Below, piece by piece: positions 8,216 to 15,679 of a DNA stretch of 47,755 nucleotides (position 1 is the stretch's first letter; each line of letters opens with the position of its first letter). The position numbers and the translations under genes were made by a program. Where the stretch lies: positions 1-47,755 of the forward strand of contig WHSL01000017.1 in the NCBI GenBank assembly GCA_009380095.1, written 5' to 3'. The notes beneath the pieces are model-generated. The model saw only the letters and a program-made list of their open reading frames with translations. It made no database searches and was not told where the DNA came from. The stretch comes from Streptosporangiales bacterium. GTDB taxonomy: Bacteria > Actinomycetota > Actinomycetes > Streptosporangiales > Streptosporangiaceae.

Positions 8216-8859
8216 AGGCTCCGCCCGGCTTCGACGGCCGCGCCAACCGGTTCCCCGGGGAGCGATGACGCGACTCGCTCCGCATCGACCACCGCCCCGC
8301 CCCCTTCTGAAGGGGCCGCGCCGCTTCTTGAGAGGGCCGCACTGCTCCTCCGAGGGGGCGGCGCGGATCCCCTGAAGGGACCGTGTCGCCTCCGGCAGGG
8401 GGCGCGCCGATCTCCTGGAGGGGATGGTGTCGCCTCAGGCAGGGGGCCGCGCGGATCCCCTGAAGGTACCGTGTCGCTTCCGGCAGGGGGCGCGCCGATC
8501 TCCTGGAGGGGATGGTGTGGCCTCAGGCAGGGGGCGGCGCGGATCCCCTGAAGGGACCCTGTCGCCTCCCGCAGGGGGCGCGCCGATCTCCTGAAGGGGA
8601 CTGCGCCGCTCTCCGACGGGCCACGTCGCCCTTTTGAGACCGCCGCGTCGCTCCTCTGAAGGGGCCGCGGCGCTGCGGGGAGGGTGCGTCGGCGTGGCGG
8701 TCCGGTCGGATCGGGCGCCATTCCGCAGGAAGGGCGCACCCCCGCCCCCCGCCCCGCGGCGACCGGCGCGAAGTCGGTGGCGAGGCCTCAAAAGACCACC
8801 TGCCCGGGTGCCCGGCGTCGGCCGGACACCGTGACGCCCCGTCCATCTGGAGACTCACC
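8216..8859. other. Gene-free region upstream of secDF
   Basis: These 644 bp contain no convincing gene. Most of the first 450 bp is the tandem repeat array at 8300-8670. The last 150 bp holds the secDF promoter and leader, with a GGAG Shine-Dalgarno about 8 bases before the ATG at 8860. Minus-strand frames stay open only because the repeat unit lacks stops in that frame. Confidence 0.6.
8300..8670. repeat. Tandem array with 88-bp higher-order period
   Basis: A core gatc(c/t)cctg(a/g)agg recurs at 8366, 8409, 8454, 8497, 8542 and 8585. The spacings alternate 43, 45, 43, 45, 43, so the true period is an 88-bp dimer of two related half-units, each ending in a CAGGGGG run. Degenerate half-units flank the array on both sides, including a perfect CCCCTTC-T-GAAGGGG hairpin at 8301-8315. 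Units are adjacent with no unique spacers, so this is not a CRISPR array. Confidence 0.9.
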
Positions 8860-11118
8860 ATGACACGCGCGACCGTCGTGCGCGTCCTGCTGTCCATCGT
8901 CGTGCTCGCGACCTCGGGCTGGCTCGTCGCCACCCGGGAACCGCGGCTCGGCCTGGACCTGCGGGGCGGTACCCAGATCGTGCTCGAGACCAAGGACGGC
9001 ACCTCCGCCAAGGCCAACGCGCGTACGACCGACCAGGCCCTGGAGGTGCTGCGCCGGCGCATCGACTCGCTCGGCGTGTCCGAGCCCACGATCGCCCGCT
9101 CGGGGGAGCGGCGGATCATCATCGAGCTGCCCGGGGTGACCGACCCGCGGGAGGCCGTGGAGGTCATCGGCCGTACGGCGGAGCTGACGTTCCGGCCGGT
9201 CAAGGGTGCGGTCGCCCCCCAGGACAAGGAGCACAAGGACAAAGAGGGCGAGGTCACCCTCAACGACGAGCAGGGCGGCAAGGTCACCCTCGGCCCGCCC
9301 GCCCTCACCGGGCAGCAGGTCTCCGACGCCCAGGCCCGGCTGTCCGACATGGGGCAGTGGCAGGTCGACATCGACTTCCGCGGCTCCGGGCAGCGAGCCT
9401 GGGAGAAGCTGACCGGCGGCGCCGCCTGCCAGCCCCCGGGCGACCCCCGCCGCCGGGTGGCGATCGTGCTGGACCGCGAGGTGATCTCCTCGCCGCAGGT
9501 CAATGAGGACATCGCCTGCAACGTCGGGATCCTCGGCGGCTCCACCACGATCACCGGCAGCTTCGCCGAGCAGGAGGCCAAGGACCTGGCGCTGCTGGTA
9601 CGCGGAGGCTCGCTGCCCGTACCCGTCGAGATCATCCAGCAGGGCACGGTCGGCCCGACGCTCGGCGCCGCCGCGATCGAGGCGTCCGCCGAGGCGGCGG
9701 TGATCGGCCTGATCGCCACGATCCTGTTCATCATCGCCGTCTACCGGCTGGCCGGCGGGCTCGCCGCGATCTCCCTGATGGCGTACGGGCTCATCTCCTA
9801 CTCCGCCCTGCTCGCCTTCGGCGCCACCCTCACCCTGCCCGGCCTGGCCGGGTTCGTCCTGGCGATCGGCATGGCGGTGGACGCCAACGTGCTGGTCTTC
9901 GAACGATCACGGGAGGAGTACGGCAGAGCCGGCATCCGGGTCGCCCTGCGCAAGGGCTTCGACAACGCCTTCTCCGCCATCGCCGACTCCAACGTCACCA
10001 CGCTGCTCGCTGCGGGCCTGCTGTTCTTCCTCGCCTCGGGGCCGGTACGGGGCTTCGGCGTGACGCTCTCCATCGGCGTGATCGCCTCCATGTTCACGGC
10101 GCTGGTACTGACCCGGGCGCTCACCGAGTCGGTGCTCACCGTCAACTGGCTACGCCGCCGTCCGAACATGTCGGGCCTGGCCAAGCAGGGCCGGGTCCGT
10201 ACGTTCCTGGAGGCCAGGAATCCGGACCTGATGGGCCGCCGGCGCCGGTGGCTGGCCGTCTCGGCCGTGGCCGTGGTGCTGGCTCTGTCCGGGGTGTTCG
10301 TCCGCGGGCTGGATCTCGGCGTGGAGTTCACCGGCGGCCGGATCGCGGAGTTCACCACCGGGCGGCCGGTGCCGATCGACCAGGCGCGGGAGGCCGTCGC
10401 CGACGCGGGGCTGCCGCGCGCGGTGGTCCAGGAGGCGGACAAGGGCGCCATCTCGGTCCGCGCGGCCGGCATGGACCAGGCCCAGCAGGACCGGATCCGT
10501 GCCGAGCTCGCGGAGCGCGCCGGCTCCGCGGAACGCATCCGGGAGGACTTCGTCGGGCCCAGCCTCGGTGAGGAGTTGCGCAACAAGGCGCTCATCGCGC
10601 TGCTCATCGCGCTCGCCGCGCAGCTCGCCTACCTGGCCTTCCGGTTCCAGTGGAGGTGGGGTGCGGCGACCGTGGTGGCGCTGGCGCACGACGTGGCGAT
10701 CCTGGTGGGCGCGTTCGCTTGGCTGGGCCGGCCGATCGACGGCGTGTTCCTCGCGTCGCTGCTGACCGTGATCGGCTACTCGGTGAACGACAAGGTCGTG
10801 GTGTTCGACCGGGTACGGGAGCTGGTCACCTCGGCGGCCGCCAAGATCCCGTTCGCCGGGCTCGTCAACCGCGCCGTGCTGCAGACGCTGCCGCGTACGG
10901 TCAACACCGGGCTCGGCGCGATCTTCGTGCTGGCGGCGCTGGCCGTGCTCGGCGGGGACAGTCTGGTCGACTTCGCGGTCGCGCTGCTCATCGGCATCGG
11001 CGTGGGCACGTACTCGTCCATCTTCGTGGCCTCCCCGGTCGCCATCGAGCTCGCCGGCACGGGGCCGCCGAAGGCGCAGGCCAAGGGAGGAAGGGCAACG
11101 TCAGCCGCACGCCGGTGA
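8860..11118 (+). CDS. secDF: SecD-SecF fusion protein translocase subunit
   Basis: A 752-residue membrane protein. The N-terminal half is SecD-like: a first TM helix (residues 5-22), GLDLRGGTQIVL, a periplasmic-type P1 region with VLRRRIDSLGVSEPTIARSGERRIIIELPGV, then a TM bundle with GFVLAIGMAVDANVLVFER. The C-terminal half is SecF-like: LDLGVEFTGGRI, another TM bundle and GYSVNDKVVVFDRVRE. SecDF uses the proton gradient to pull secreted proteins from the SecYEG channel. A charged insert (KDKEHKDKEGE) lies near residue 125. Length fits fused SecDF proteins of about 740 residues. Most actinobacteria carry separate secD and secF next to yajC; this one stands alone, so it is probably a second, paralogous copy. 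Confidence 0.93.
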   Translation: MTRATVVRVLLSIVVLATSGWLVATREPRLGLDLRGGTQIVLETKDGTSAKANARTTDQALEVLRRRIDSLGVSEPTIARSGERRIIIELPGVTDPREAVEVIGRTAELTFRPVKGAVAPQDKEHKDKEGEVTLNDEQGGKVTLGPPALTGQQVSDAQARLSDMGQWQVDIDFRGSGQRAWEKLTGGAACQPPGDPRRRVAIVLDREVISSPQVNEDIACNVGILGGSTTITGSFAEQEAKDLALLVRGGSLPVPVEIIQQGTVGPTLGAAAIEASAEAAVIGLIATILFIIAVYRLAGGLAAISLMAYGLISYSALLAFGATLTLPGLAGFVLAIGMAVDANVLVFERSREEYGRAGIRVALRKGFDNAFSAIADSNVTTLLAAGLLFFLASGPVRGFGVTLSIGVIASMFTALVLTRALTESVLTVNWLRRRPNMSGLAKQGRVRTFLEARNPDLMGRRRRWLAVSAVAVVLALSGVFVRGLDLGVEFTGGRIAEFTTGRPVPIDQAREAVADAGLPRAVVQEADKGAISVRAAGMDQAQQDRIRAELAERAGSAERIREDFVGPSLGEELRNKALIALLIALAAQLAYLAFRFQWRWGAATVVALAHDVAILVGAFAWLGRPIDGVFLASLLTVIGYSVNDKVVVFDRVRELVTSAAAKIPFAGLVNRAVLQTLPRTVNTGLGAIFVLAALAVLGGDSLVDFAVALLIGIGVGTYSSIFVASPVAIELAGTGPPKAQAKGGRATSAARR

Positions 11119-11148
11119 GGGAGTGGCCGATCTCCACCGTGTGCTGCG

Positions 11149-11188
11149 GGGCCGAGGGCCGGCGCGAAGGCGTGCCGGCCCTCGGCCC
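11149..11188. terminator. Bidirectional terminator hairpin between secDF and doxX
   Basis: A perfect 15-bp inverted repeat (arms 11149-11163 and 11174-11188, GGGCCGAGGGCCGGC type) with a 10-base loop sits between the convergent ends of secDF and the DoxX gene. There is no long T tract, as is usual for high-GC actinobacterial terminators. Confidence 0.85.
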
Positions 11189-11221
11189 TGACGGTCAGGG
11201 GCACGGTGACGAACCGGCGGG

Positions 11222-11596
11222 TCAGAACGCGTACGGGCCGAAGCGGCCCCAGGCCACCACGGCGGCCAGCACGAGGAGCAGCAGGGTCACCACGACCCCC
11301 TGGGTCTCCTTGCGGCGGCCGTGCACGATGGCGGCGCCGGCCATGACCACGACGAGGCCGAGTGCGGCGAGCGGGGTCAGTACGGTGGCGATGCCCGTGA
11401 CGGCGGGAAGGATCAGGCCGAACGCGGCGAGGATCTCCGCCACGGCGATGCCCTTGATGGCGCCGGCCGAGAAGTCCTCGGTCCAGCCCTGGCCGGACGC
11501 GGCGAGCTTTTCCTTGGACTGAATGATCTTCATCAGCCCTGACCCGAGGAAGGCCAGCGCGAGCAGTCCGGCGAGAATCCAGAGAACGATGTTCAT
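11222..11596 (-). CDS. DoxX family membrane protein
   Basis: A 124-residue protein with four predicted TM helices (about residues 4-22, 46-66, 70-90 and 98-117) and the DoxX-like N-terminus ILAGLLALAFLGSGLMKI followed by SKEKLAASG. DoxX-like proteins are small membrane proteins linked to redox and thiol stress in some actinobacteria; the exact role here is unknown. The ATG at 11596 has GGAAG about 6 bases upstream. It appears monocistronic, with a MarR-type palindrome directly upstream and a shared terminator with secDF downstream. Confidence 0.88.
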   Translation of the reverse strand: MNIVLWILAGLLALAFLGSGLMKIIQSKEKLAASGQGWTEDFSAGAIKGIAVAEILAAFGLILPAVTGIATVLTPLAALGLVVVMAGAAIVHGRRKETQGVVVTLLLLVLAAVVAWGRFGPYAF

Positions 11597-11623
11597 CGGG
11601 GTCTTCCGTCCCGTCCGATTTCA

Positions 11624-11635
11624 TTGAAGCTTCAA
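11624..11635. promoter_or_regulatory. Palindromic operator upstream of doxX
   Basis: TTGAAGCTTCAA is a perfect 12-bp palindrome 28 bp upstream of the doxX start. Such TTGAA-TTCAA sites are typical of MarR/HxlR-type redox-responsive regulators that often control doxX genes. No such regulator is encoded in this window, so the regulator would be encoded elsewhere. Confidence 0.6.
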
Positions 11636-11691
11636 GTAAACGTAGGGCCGACACTACAGGAGCAGCAGGGGTCCGGGAGGTCGACATCCCA

Positions 11692-13069
11692 TTAGGCGTA
11701 CGGAACGGTCAGCCGGACGTCGGTGAGGGAGTGCGCGATCTCGAGTGTGTGCGGGTCGGGTGCCGGGCGGAAGGCGTGGGCGGTGTCGTCCCAGATCTGC
11801 CCGGCTCGGGGGGAGAGGGTGATCTCGGCGGTCACGGTCTCGCCGGGCTCGGCGGTGACCGTGGCGAAGCCCGCGAGCACGCGGTCCGGCCGATCTGGGC
11901 CAGGATCCTCCGGTGTCAGGTACACCTGGACGACCTCCCGGCCGGGGCGGTCGCCGGTGTTGCGCAGCCGGACCCGTACGGTCCCGGCCTCGGCGGTGGC
12001 GGACTCGTACGCCCAGGTGGTGTAGCCGCGCCCGTGGCCGAAGGGGTAGCGGGGGAGAACCCCTGCGCGCTGCCAGGCGCGGTAGCCGATGAACACGCCC
12101 TCGTCGTAGCGGAGCTCGCCGTCGTGCGGGCGGACCTCGGTGACAGGGCAGTCGGCGAGCGCGACCGGCCAGGTGGTGGGGAGCCGCCCGCCCGGTTCCG
12201 CGTGGCCGAGCAGTACGTCGGCGAGCGCGGCGCCGCCCTCCTGTCCGGGGAACCAGCCGAGCAACACGGCGGCGACGTCCTCGGCCCACGGCAGCTCCAC
12301 CGGCGAGCCGGCGTTGACCACGACGACGGTACGGGGGCAGGCGTCCGCGACGGCCCGGACCAGTTCGTCCTGCCGGCCCGGCAGCCACAGGCCGGTACGG
12401 TCCCGGCCCTCCGACTCGACCTCCTCGCTGGTGCCGACGACGACCACGGCCACGTCGGCCTCCCGCGCCGCGTGGACCGCCTCGGCGATCAGCTCGCCCG
12501 GTGGCGGGCCGGGTCCGGCGTGCCCGAGCGCGAACGCCGTGAACGTCATGTCGCCGCGGTCCCGTACGGCGACGGTGAGCCGCACGTGGACCGGGCGCCC
12601 CGCCTCCAGTACGGCTTCGGCCCGTGCCTCCTGCGGGTTGAGGAAGGCGCCGCCGGGGTCGTCGCCGGAGGCCCGTAGCCGTCCCTCGGAGATGACGGCG
12701 CCGTCGACCTCCAGGCGGTAGGTGCCGACGCCCGCCATGCCGAACGTGTGCGCACCGGACATCTCGGGCGTGAACGTTCCCGAGATCTCGGCGCTCGCCG
12801 CGTCGGAGAGCCGTACGCCGCCGGCGGTGCCCATCCACCGCACCCGGGCCTCGGCCAGGGGCTCCTCGTGCAGCACGGCGCGTCGAGGCCGATGGCGGGC
12901 ACGGCGGGCAGCGACCACATGTCCCGCCCACCCAGCAACGACACCTTCGTCTCCAAGACGAGCGCCGCCACCACCACCCGCGAATTGGGGGAAGGATTTC
13001 TTGGGCGACCCGCAGGTCCCTCGACAAAATCCTTCCCCCAATTCGCGGATCTTGTGGTGAGTCTGTCAT
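11692..13069 (-). pseudogene. GH3 family beta-glucosidase remnant, catalytic domain lost
   Basis: The pieces of one GH3 glycosidase lie in three frames. The start MTDSPQD is at 13069, with AAAGG 5 bases upstream. The conserved N-terminal segment LETKVSLLGGRDMWSLPAVP reads at about 12953-12890. The C-terminal part runs from about 12880 to the stop at 11692 and contains a PA14-like insert, the GH3 C-terminal domain (DVAVVVVGTSEEVESEG, LGWFPGQEGG, GRLPTTWPVAL) and an Fn3-like domain (VRVRLRNTGDRPGREVVQVYL). The catalytic TIM-barrel with its nucleophile Asp is missing: the sequence jumps at about 12878-12888 from PAIGL to AVLHEEPL with a frame change. A 71-bp palindrome is inserted near the start. 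The C-terminal part still has an open frame, but no hydrolase activity is expected. Confidence 0.88.
12978..13048. mobile_element. 71-bp palindromic element inserted in the GH3 gene
   Basis: Perfect 22-bp inverted arms (12978-12999 and 13027-13048, beginning CCGCGAATTGGGGG) flank a 27-base centre. The element lies between the GH3 start codon segment and its conserved N-terminal segment. Removing exactly 71 bp puts MTDSPQD in frame with VVVAALVLETKVSLL, so the palindrome behaves as an insertion in a once-intact gene. It is too short to encode a transposase; a MITE- or REP-like non-autonomous element is the simplest reading. AATT occurs at both inner arm ends, a possible but unproven target duplication. 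Confidence 0.7.
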
Positions 13070-13078
13070 GGGGGCCTT

Positions 13079-13651
13079 TCAGCCGGTCGGGGCGGTGTAG
13101 AGGGGGTCGGCGACGACGGGGAAGGACGCCTCGGCGAGATCCACGGTCATGATCAGATCGGTGCCGGACAGCGCGTACGTGACCCGTACCGGCCGCCCGC
13201 CCGCGTCCCGCCCCCACGCGGCCCAGAACCGCCCGACCGCCGCACCTCCGGGACGTAGGATGTCGAACCCGCCGGCGCCGGAGAGCGCCAGGGAGAGCGC
13301 GGGCGGCAGCACCACCGGGAACCTGAACTCCGACGGCGCCTCCGCCGAGTGCGACACCGTGATCAGCCGGAAACCGCCCGGCGTGGACTGCCCGACCACG
13401 TCGGTGGCGGGGAAGGCGTCGGGGAAGACCCGCAGCGTGGGACGGACCACCCGGGCGGGCGGGTTCCCCGCGCCGGCGAGCTTGACCCGGATGCGGGCGC
13501 CGTCCGCGGTCGGAGCGCTGACCCCGGCCGCGGCGGTGGAACCCCAGACGATGTCGGGGTTGGCGCCTTCGTCGGGTTCGCCCTTGGGCCGGAAGCGGAG
13601 CGCCGCGTCCACGGCGTCCACGGCCCCGGCCGCACGGCCACCGATGGTCAC
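13079..13651 (-). CDS. Hypothetical protein upstream of the GH3 remnant
   Basis: A 190-residue protein of unknown function, Ala/Gly/Pro-rich and probably beta-rich. It ends in VTYALSGTDLIMTVDLAEASFPVVADPLYTAPTG; a similar PVVxDP ending is common in exported or surface-associated actinobacterial proteins of unknown role, though no signal peptide is visible here. The ATG at 13651 has only a weak GAGG upstream. Its stop lies 9 bp before the GH3 start, so the two were probably co-transcribed and this protein may have had a carbohydrate-related role; that is inference. Confidence 0.65.
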   Translation of the reverse strand: MTIGGRAAGAVDAVDAALRFRPKGEPDEGANPDIVWGSTAAAGVSAPTADGARIRVKLAGAGNPPARVVRPTLRVFPDAFPATDVVGQSTPGGFRLITVSHSAEAPSEFRFPVVLPPALSLALSGAGGFDILRPGGAAVGRFWAAWGRDAGGRPVRVTYALSGTDLIMTVDLAEASFPVVADPLYTAPTG

Positions 13652-13890
13652 CGAGAATCACCTCGCAGCGCGCTCCCGACCGCGCGACCATAACTCTTGA
13701 CCGGCCCGGCAGTCGACACTCGTGGCCGGTGCCGGGCCGGATTTCTCTAGAGAAGCCCGCGATTCCTGGCGGCGACCTCGCCGGCGCGGAGCGGCGGAGC
13801 CGGGCGGTACCAGGTGGCCGCGGTCGGCCAGGTACAGGACCGCGGCGGCCGTGGCCGCTGGTGGACGCGGTGTAACGCCGCGCGGGGCCG

Positions 13891-14490
13891 CTACGGGCGC
13901 AGCCCCGCGAGGACGAAGTCGGCGAGCTCGGTGGCCAGCTCGGCCGGGGCCTTGGGACCGTCCGGCCGGTACCACTTCGGCATCTGGTTGATCATGCCGA
14001 AGATGATCAATGTGACGGTCTCGGCGGGCGCGGTACGCGCGAACGTGCCGTCCTGCTGGGCCCGTTCGACCAGCGTGCGCACCGCGTCATGGTAGCGGCG
14101 CCGGTCGGCCCGTACGGCGGAGCTGTGCGCCGCGTCGAGCTTGTGGCTCTCCCGGCCGAACACCGCGGCCTCGCGCAGGTTGCCGGTGGTGGAGGCGATC
14201 AGGTCGGCGATCAGCGCGCGCAGCGTCTCGTCCGGGGGCAGGCCGAGCGAGGTGATCCGGTCGAGGTCGCTCAGCTGCGCGCCGATGAGCCGGTGGTAGA
14301 TCTCGAAGAGCAGGTCGTCCTTAGACGCGAAGTAGTGGTAGAGCGCGCCCTTGGTGACGGCGGCGCGCTCCACGATCTCCGCGACGGACGTGGCGTCGAA
14401 CCCCTTCTCCGCGAAGAGATCCACGGCCGCCTCCATGATGCGGTCGTACACCGGCGTACGGCGGGCCGGCGCCGCCGCGCTGCGGCTCAT
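13891..14490 (-). CDS. TetR/AcrR family transcriptional regulator
   Basis: A 199-residue regulator. The N-terminal TetR helix-turn-helix is clear (YDRIMEAAVDLFAEKGFDATSVAEIVERAAVTKGALYHYFASKDDLL, about residues 15-62). The remainder is a helical ligand-binding domain ending DFVLAGLRP. The ATG at 14490 was chosen because GAGGGGG lies about 8 bases upstream; a GTG at 14496 that overlaps the stop of the LLM oxidoreductase gene is the alternative. It follows the oxidoreductase with no gap, so they form a two-gene operon, and a TetR-type palindrome sits in front of that operon. Autorepression with an acyl- or F420-related ligand is plausible. Confidence 0.92.
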   Translation of the reverse strand: MSRSAAAPARRTPVYDRIMEAAVDLFAEKGFDATSVAEIVERAAVTKGALYHYFASKDDLLFEIYHRLIGAQLSDLDRITSLGLPPDETLRALIADLIASTTGNLREAAVFGRESHKLDAAHSSAVRADRRRYHDAVRTLVERAQQDGTFARTAPAETVTLIIFGMINQMPKWYRPDGPKAPAELATELADFVLAGLRP

Positions 14491-14495
14491 CCGCA

Positions 14496-15446
14496 CTACC
14501 CCCTCGGAGACAGCGACCGGAGGGTCGCGGCGGGGTCGGGCCCCGGCTGCACCACCGCGAGGATCGGCGTGGTGAGGCCGGCCTCGACGTACCGCCGGAC
14601 GTGCGCCACGCACTGCTCCGGCGAGCCGTGGATGATCAGCCGGTCGACCAGCTCGTCGGGCACCGCGGCGTTCGCGGCCTTGCGGTCCCCGGCCTGCCAC
14701 AGCTCCTGGGTCTTGGCGAGCAGCGGGCCGTTGCCCAGCCACTCGTGGAACTTCGCGTAGACCGGCACGGTCAGGTACGAGCTGATCATGAACCGGCCGA
14801 TCTTCCGGGCCGCCTTGGCGTCCTCGGTGGGGACGACGAAGATCCGCGCGAGCAGCTCCAGGTCCGGGCCCACGACCGAGCGGACCTTCGGCACGTCCTC
14901 GTACCCGAGCCAGTTCGTGATCGCGGCGTCCGCCTCGGCCGCGGCGAGCCGGAGCATGCCGGGACGGAGCGCGGCGAGCGCGATCGGCACCCGCTCGGCC
15001 GGGGCGTTGTCCAGCCGGAAGCCCTTGACCGAGAAGGTGTCGTACGTGGCCGTGACCTTCTCGCCGGTCAGCGCCTCGCGGAGGAAGCGCAGGGTGTCAC
15101 GGGTGCGCTTGAACGGCTCCTCGAAGGCGATGCCGTTCCAGCTCTCCACGATGGCCGGGGAGGAGGAGCCGATGCCGAGCATGAACCGCCCGGGGGCCAG
15201 CCCGGCGACGGTGGCCGCCTGCTGGGCGATCAGCGCGGGGCCGCGGGTGTAGACCGGCACGATGGCCGGCCCGAGGCGCAGCCCGGGGTTCCACTGCGAG
15301 ATGAGGGCCAGCGGGGTGAAGGCGTCGACGCCCGCGGTCTCCGCGGACCAGACGTCGGTGTACCCCCAGTCGGTCAGCCCGGCGACGAGGTCACGGTGGT
15401 CGGGGAGGCTCAGGCCCTGCATCGGCAGCGTGATGCCCCAGCGCAT
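14496..15446 (-). CDS. LLM class F420-dependent oxidoreductase
   Basis: A 316-residue luciferase-like TIM-barrel enzyme: MRWGITLPMQGLSLPDH at the start, GPAIVPVYTRGPALIAQQAATV, the glycine-rich PGRFMLGIGSSSPAIVESWNG and a C-terminal IIHGSPEQCVAHVRRYVEAG. Actinobacterial members typically use coenzyme F420 rather than FMN; the substrate cannot be told. The ATG at 15446 has GGAAGGA 7 bases upstream and starts at the family N-terminus, so the longer open frame to 15611 is not used. It is the first gene of an operon with the TetR regulator. Confidence 0.92.
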   Translation of the reverse strand: MRWGITLPMQGLSLPDHRDLVAGLTDWGYTDVWSAETAGVDAFTPLALISQWNPGLRLGPAIVPVYTRGPALIAQQAATVAGLAPGRFMLGIGSSSPAIVESWNGIAFEEPFKRTRDTLRFLREALTGEKVTATYDTFSVKGFRLDNAPAERVPIALAALRPGMLRLAAAEADAAITNWLGYEDVPKVRSVVGPDLELLARIFVVPTEDAKAARKIGRFMISSYLTVPVYAKFHEWLGNGPLLAKTQELWQAGDRKAANAAVPDELVDRLIIHGSPEQCVAHVRRYVEAGLTTPILAVVQPGPDPAATLRSLSPRG

Positions 15447-15501
15447 GTGGCGGTCCTTCCGGTCGGCTGCGGTGCGGCGGGCCCCATCGTACGGACCCGA
15501 G

Positions 15502-15515
15502 ACCGACCAGTCGGT
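15502..15515. promoter_or_regulatory. Putative TetR operator
   Basis: ACCGACCAGTCGGT is a near-perfect palindrome (only the central two positions break symmetry) 56 bp upstream of the LLM oxidoreductase start. It has the form of operators bound by actinobacterial TetR proteins of this operon type and would allow the downstream TetR to control its own operon. Confidence 0.6.
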
Positions 15516-15679
15516 ATCGCCGGGCGGGTTTCCTCGCGGAACGGCAGACAGTAGGCGTGCGAGCACGTACGGTAGCTGCCGGGGCCGGTGGGTGGCGCGG
15601 CGCGGTGTCATCCACCGGCTCTCGGGATGCGTACGCGGGGGCCGTCAACCCCGGCGAGACCGCGGGACGGACGTGGCCG

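Noticed and set aside
8300-8670. CRISPR array
   Set aside because: Repeat units are directly adjacent and similar along their whole length; there are no unique spacers and no cas genes.
8212-8739. A repeat-encoded protein on the minus strand
   Set aside because: The open frame is a by-product of the repeat array, lacks a Shine-Dalgarno and shows no gene-like codon bias.
11692-13041. An intact 449-residue protein starting at 13041
   Set aside because: Its first about 55 residues come from the palindrome and from GH3 sequence read in the wrong frame; the real start and conserved N-terminal segment lie in two other frames.
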